A stretch of 64,000 nucleotides of DNA, taken from Cyanoderma ruficeps (taxonomy: Eukaryota; Chordata; Aves; Passeriformes; Timaliidae). The translations under genes were made by a program, and so were the position numbers. The notes below the pieces were generated by a model. It worked only from the letters and a program-made list of their open reading frames with translations, did not search any database and had not been told where the DNA came from. The stretch is from the NCBI GenBank assembly GCA_008694505.1, contig VZDJ01007747.1, forward strand, positions 11,438,228 through 11,502,227. The letters are read 5' to 3'. Positions 63,230 through 64,000 of the stretch are shown here, in pieces (positions within the stretch are counted from its first letter, which is position 1; each line of letters starts with the position of its first letter).

Positions 63230-63430
63230 ATTAGGGCGGCTTCACCCCCTGCGCCGGGTGCCGCCGGCGGGGCCTGGGGCCGCCCCGTGGGTGGGAGGTG
63301 AGCGGGGGCTCCGCGGGCATCCCCCGCCCTGCACCCCCGGGTGCCACGGCAGCCCCGCCGAGCAGCGGGCGGCAGGGCGGTGCTCTGGGTGCAGCTAACC
63401 CTAGGAAAGACCCCCAACTAGGCGCAGGAG

Positions 63431-63839
63431 AAAATGGTACTTTTTCTGACTCTCCCCGCGTGGTCTTTTAATTTTACCAGGCTTTTCGTCCTACTGCTCA
63501 GCAAGTCACATAAAAAGGATGTTCAGTATCTGTTTTCCATAGAATTTAATAGAATAGTGAAAAGGTTGCCAGGGATCCCCTCGGAGGTGTCTTGCTTGGG
63601 AAACACGGGTCGAACCAGCACGTTTTTCGTCCCAACATAAAATTAATTCAATCTCGAAGATATTTTCGTGGACGTTTACTTAGTAAAGTTTTCCCGTAGA
63701 TATTTTGTCCCAGAAGAGTGCTTATCATTAAAAAAACCAAAAACCAACCAAACAAAAAAAACCCCGCAGGAAGTATTTATAGCATGATCTTCTGTTTTGG
63801 GGCTTGCAACAGGTGTCAGAACTCTCTTTGGGGAGAAAG
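63431..63839. other. Gene-free AT-rich right flank
   Basis: No exon recognised. The segment contains TTAATAGAATAG and AAATTAATTC motifs and an A/C-rich run near 63731-63766. Confidence 0.45.
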
Positions 63840-63907
63840 AAATATATACATATATATATACACACATATCTCTCTCTGCATATATACACACACACACGTG
63901 TGTGTGC
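63840..63907. repeat. Compound (TA)n/(CA)n/(TG)n microsatellite
   Basis: TATATACATATATATATACACA, a short TCTCTCTC run, and then ACACACACACGTGTGTGTG. The last part is a self-complementary CA/TG junction. Confidence 0.9.
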
Positions 63908-63960
63908 AAACCATTAAACAAAATGACCACTTCACTTTAAACAACAAAAACCAACCAAAA

Positions 63961-63985
63961 GAAAAAAAAAAGAAAAAAAAAAAAA
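63961..63985. repeat. A-rich low complexity
   Basis: Poly-A with two G interruptions near the right edge of the window. Confidence 0.85.
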
Positions 63986-64000
63986 TGTAAAAATGTTACG

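Larger units (their letters stand above)
55150..63430. promoter_or_regulatory. CpG-island-rich domain (about 8.3 kb)
   Basis: CpG-dense segments recur at roughly 55150-55580, 56200-56440, 56800-57480, 57560-58130, 58380-58830, 59030-59860, 60240-60760, 61480-61800, 61920-62420 and 63230-63430, separated by AT-rich intervals. The 55 kb to the left has only one comparable patch. Arrays of islands like this typically surround vertebrate developmental transcription-factor genes and are frequent Polycomb targets. No homeobox, forkhead, HMG, zinc-finger or other known domain is visible in six frames. The islands therefore look like promoter or flank DNA, and the gene is probably beyond 64000 or noncoding. 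The many long open frames here come from the low frequency of stop codons in GC-rich DNA. Confidence 0.7.

Overview
The window looks like vertebrate nuclear DNA, most likely from a bird. The evidence is several 5'-truncated CR1 LINE copies carrying the usual avian CR1 3' region, one clear avian ERV-type solo LTR, one probable second LTR, two faint MIR-like remnants, generally low repeat content and short single-copy AT-rich stretches. There are four runs of unresolved bases (11083, 14796-14840, 17514, 61397), which indicates a draft assembly. Nothing resembles a prokaryotic operon, CRISPR array, phage or plasmid module, and no tRNA or rRNA was seen.

Layout. Positions 1-4180 are single-copy sequence with a 33-bp tandem duplication at the left edge and a TATA-containing promoter-like block near 640-800. 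A CR1 copy lies at 4181-4957 and a CR1 scrap near 7447-7520. From about 7.5 to 24.7 kb there is no supportable gene. This part contains an isolated CpG-rich patch at 11165-11460, a block with paired homeodomain-type sites at 13960-14540, an A/C-rich low-complexity run ending in a 45-base gap, and microsatellites. Between 24.75 and 26.57 kb three retroelement fragments cluster: CR1, a probable LTR, and CR1. At 28168-28310 a splice-acceptor-bounded fragment resembles a decayed exon 2 of the fatty-acid-binding-protein family. A solo LTR lies at 35276-35848, and MIR-like remnants lie near 38.7 and 45.3 kb.

The right end differs. From about 55.15 to 63.43 kb the DNA becomes GC- and CpG-rich in a series of islands separated by AT-rich, homeodomain-site-containing segments. 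This is the usual look of the flank of a vertebrate developmental regulator gene, but no recognisable protein domain was found in any frame, so the gene itself is probably outside the window or noncoding. Two weak exon candidates may belong to transcription in this area: a short ATG-to-donor segment on the plus strand at 55335-55361, and an acceptor-bounded 65-codon frame with a downstream AATAAA on the minus strand at 49940-50136.

Overall this is mostly a gene-poor interval leading into a CpG-island-rich regulatory domain. I did not find a convincing previously undescribed biological system. The most useful leads are the FABP-like relic, the CpG domain with its embedded AT-rich blocks, and the two exon candidates. 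Family names for repeats are recalled from memory of consensus sequences, not from a database search.
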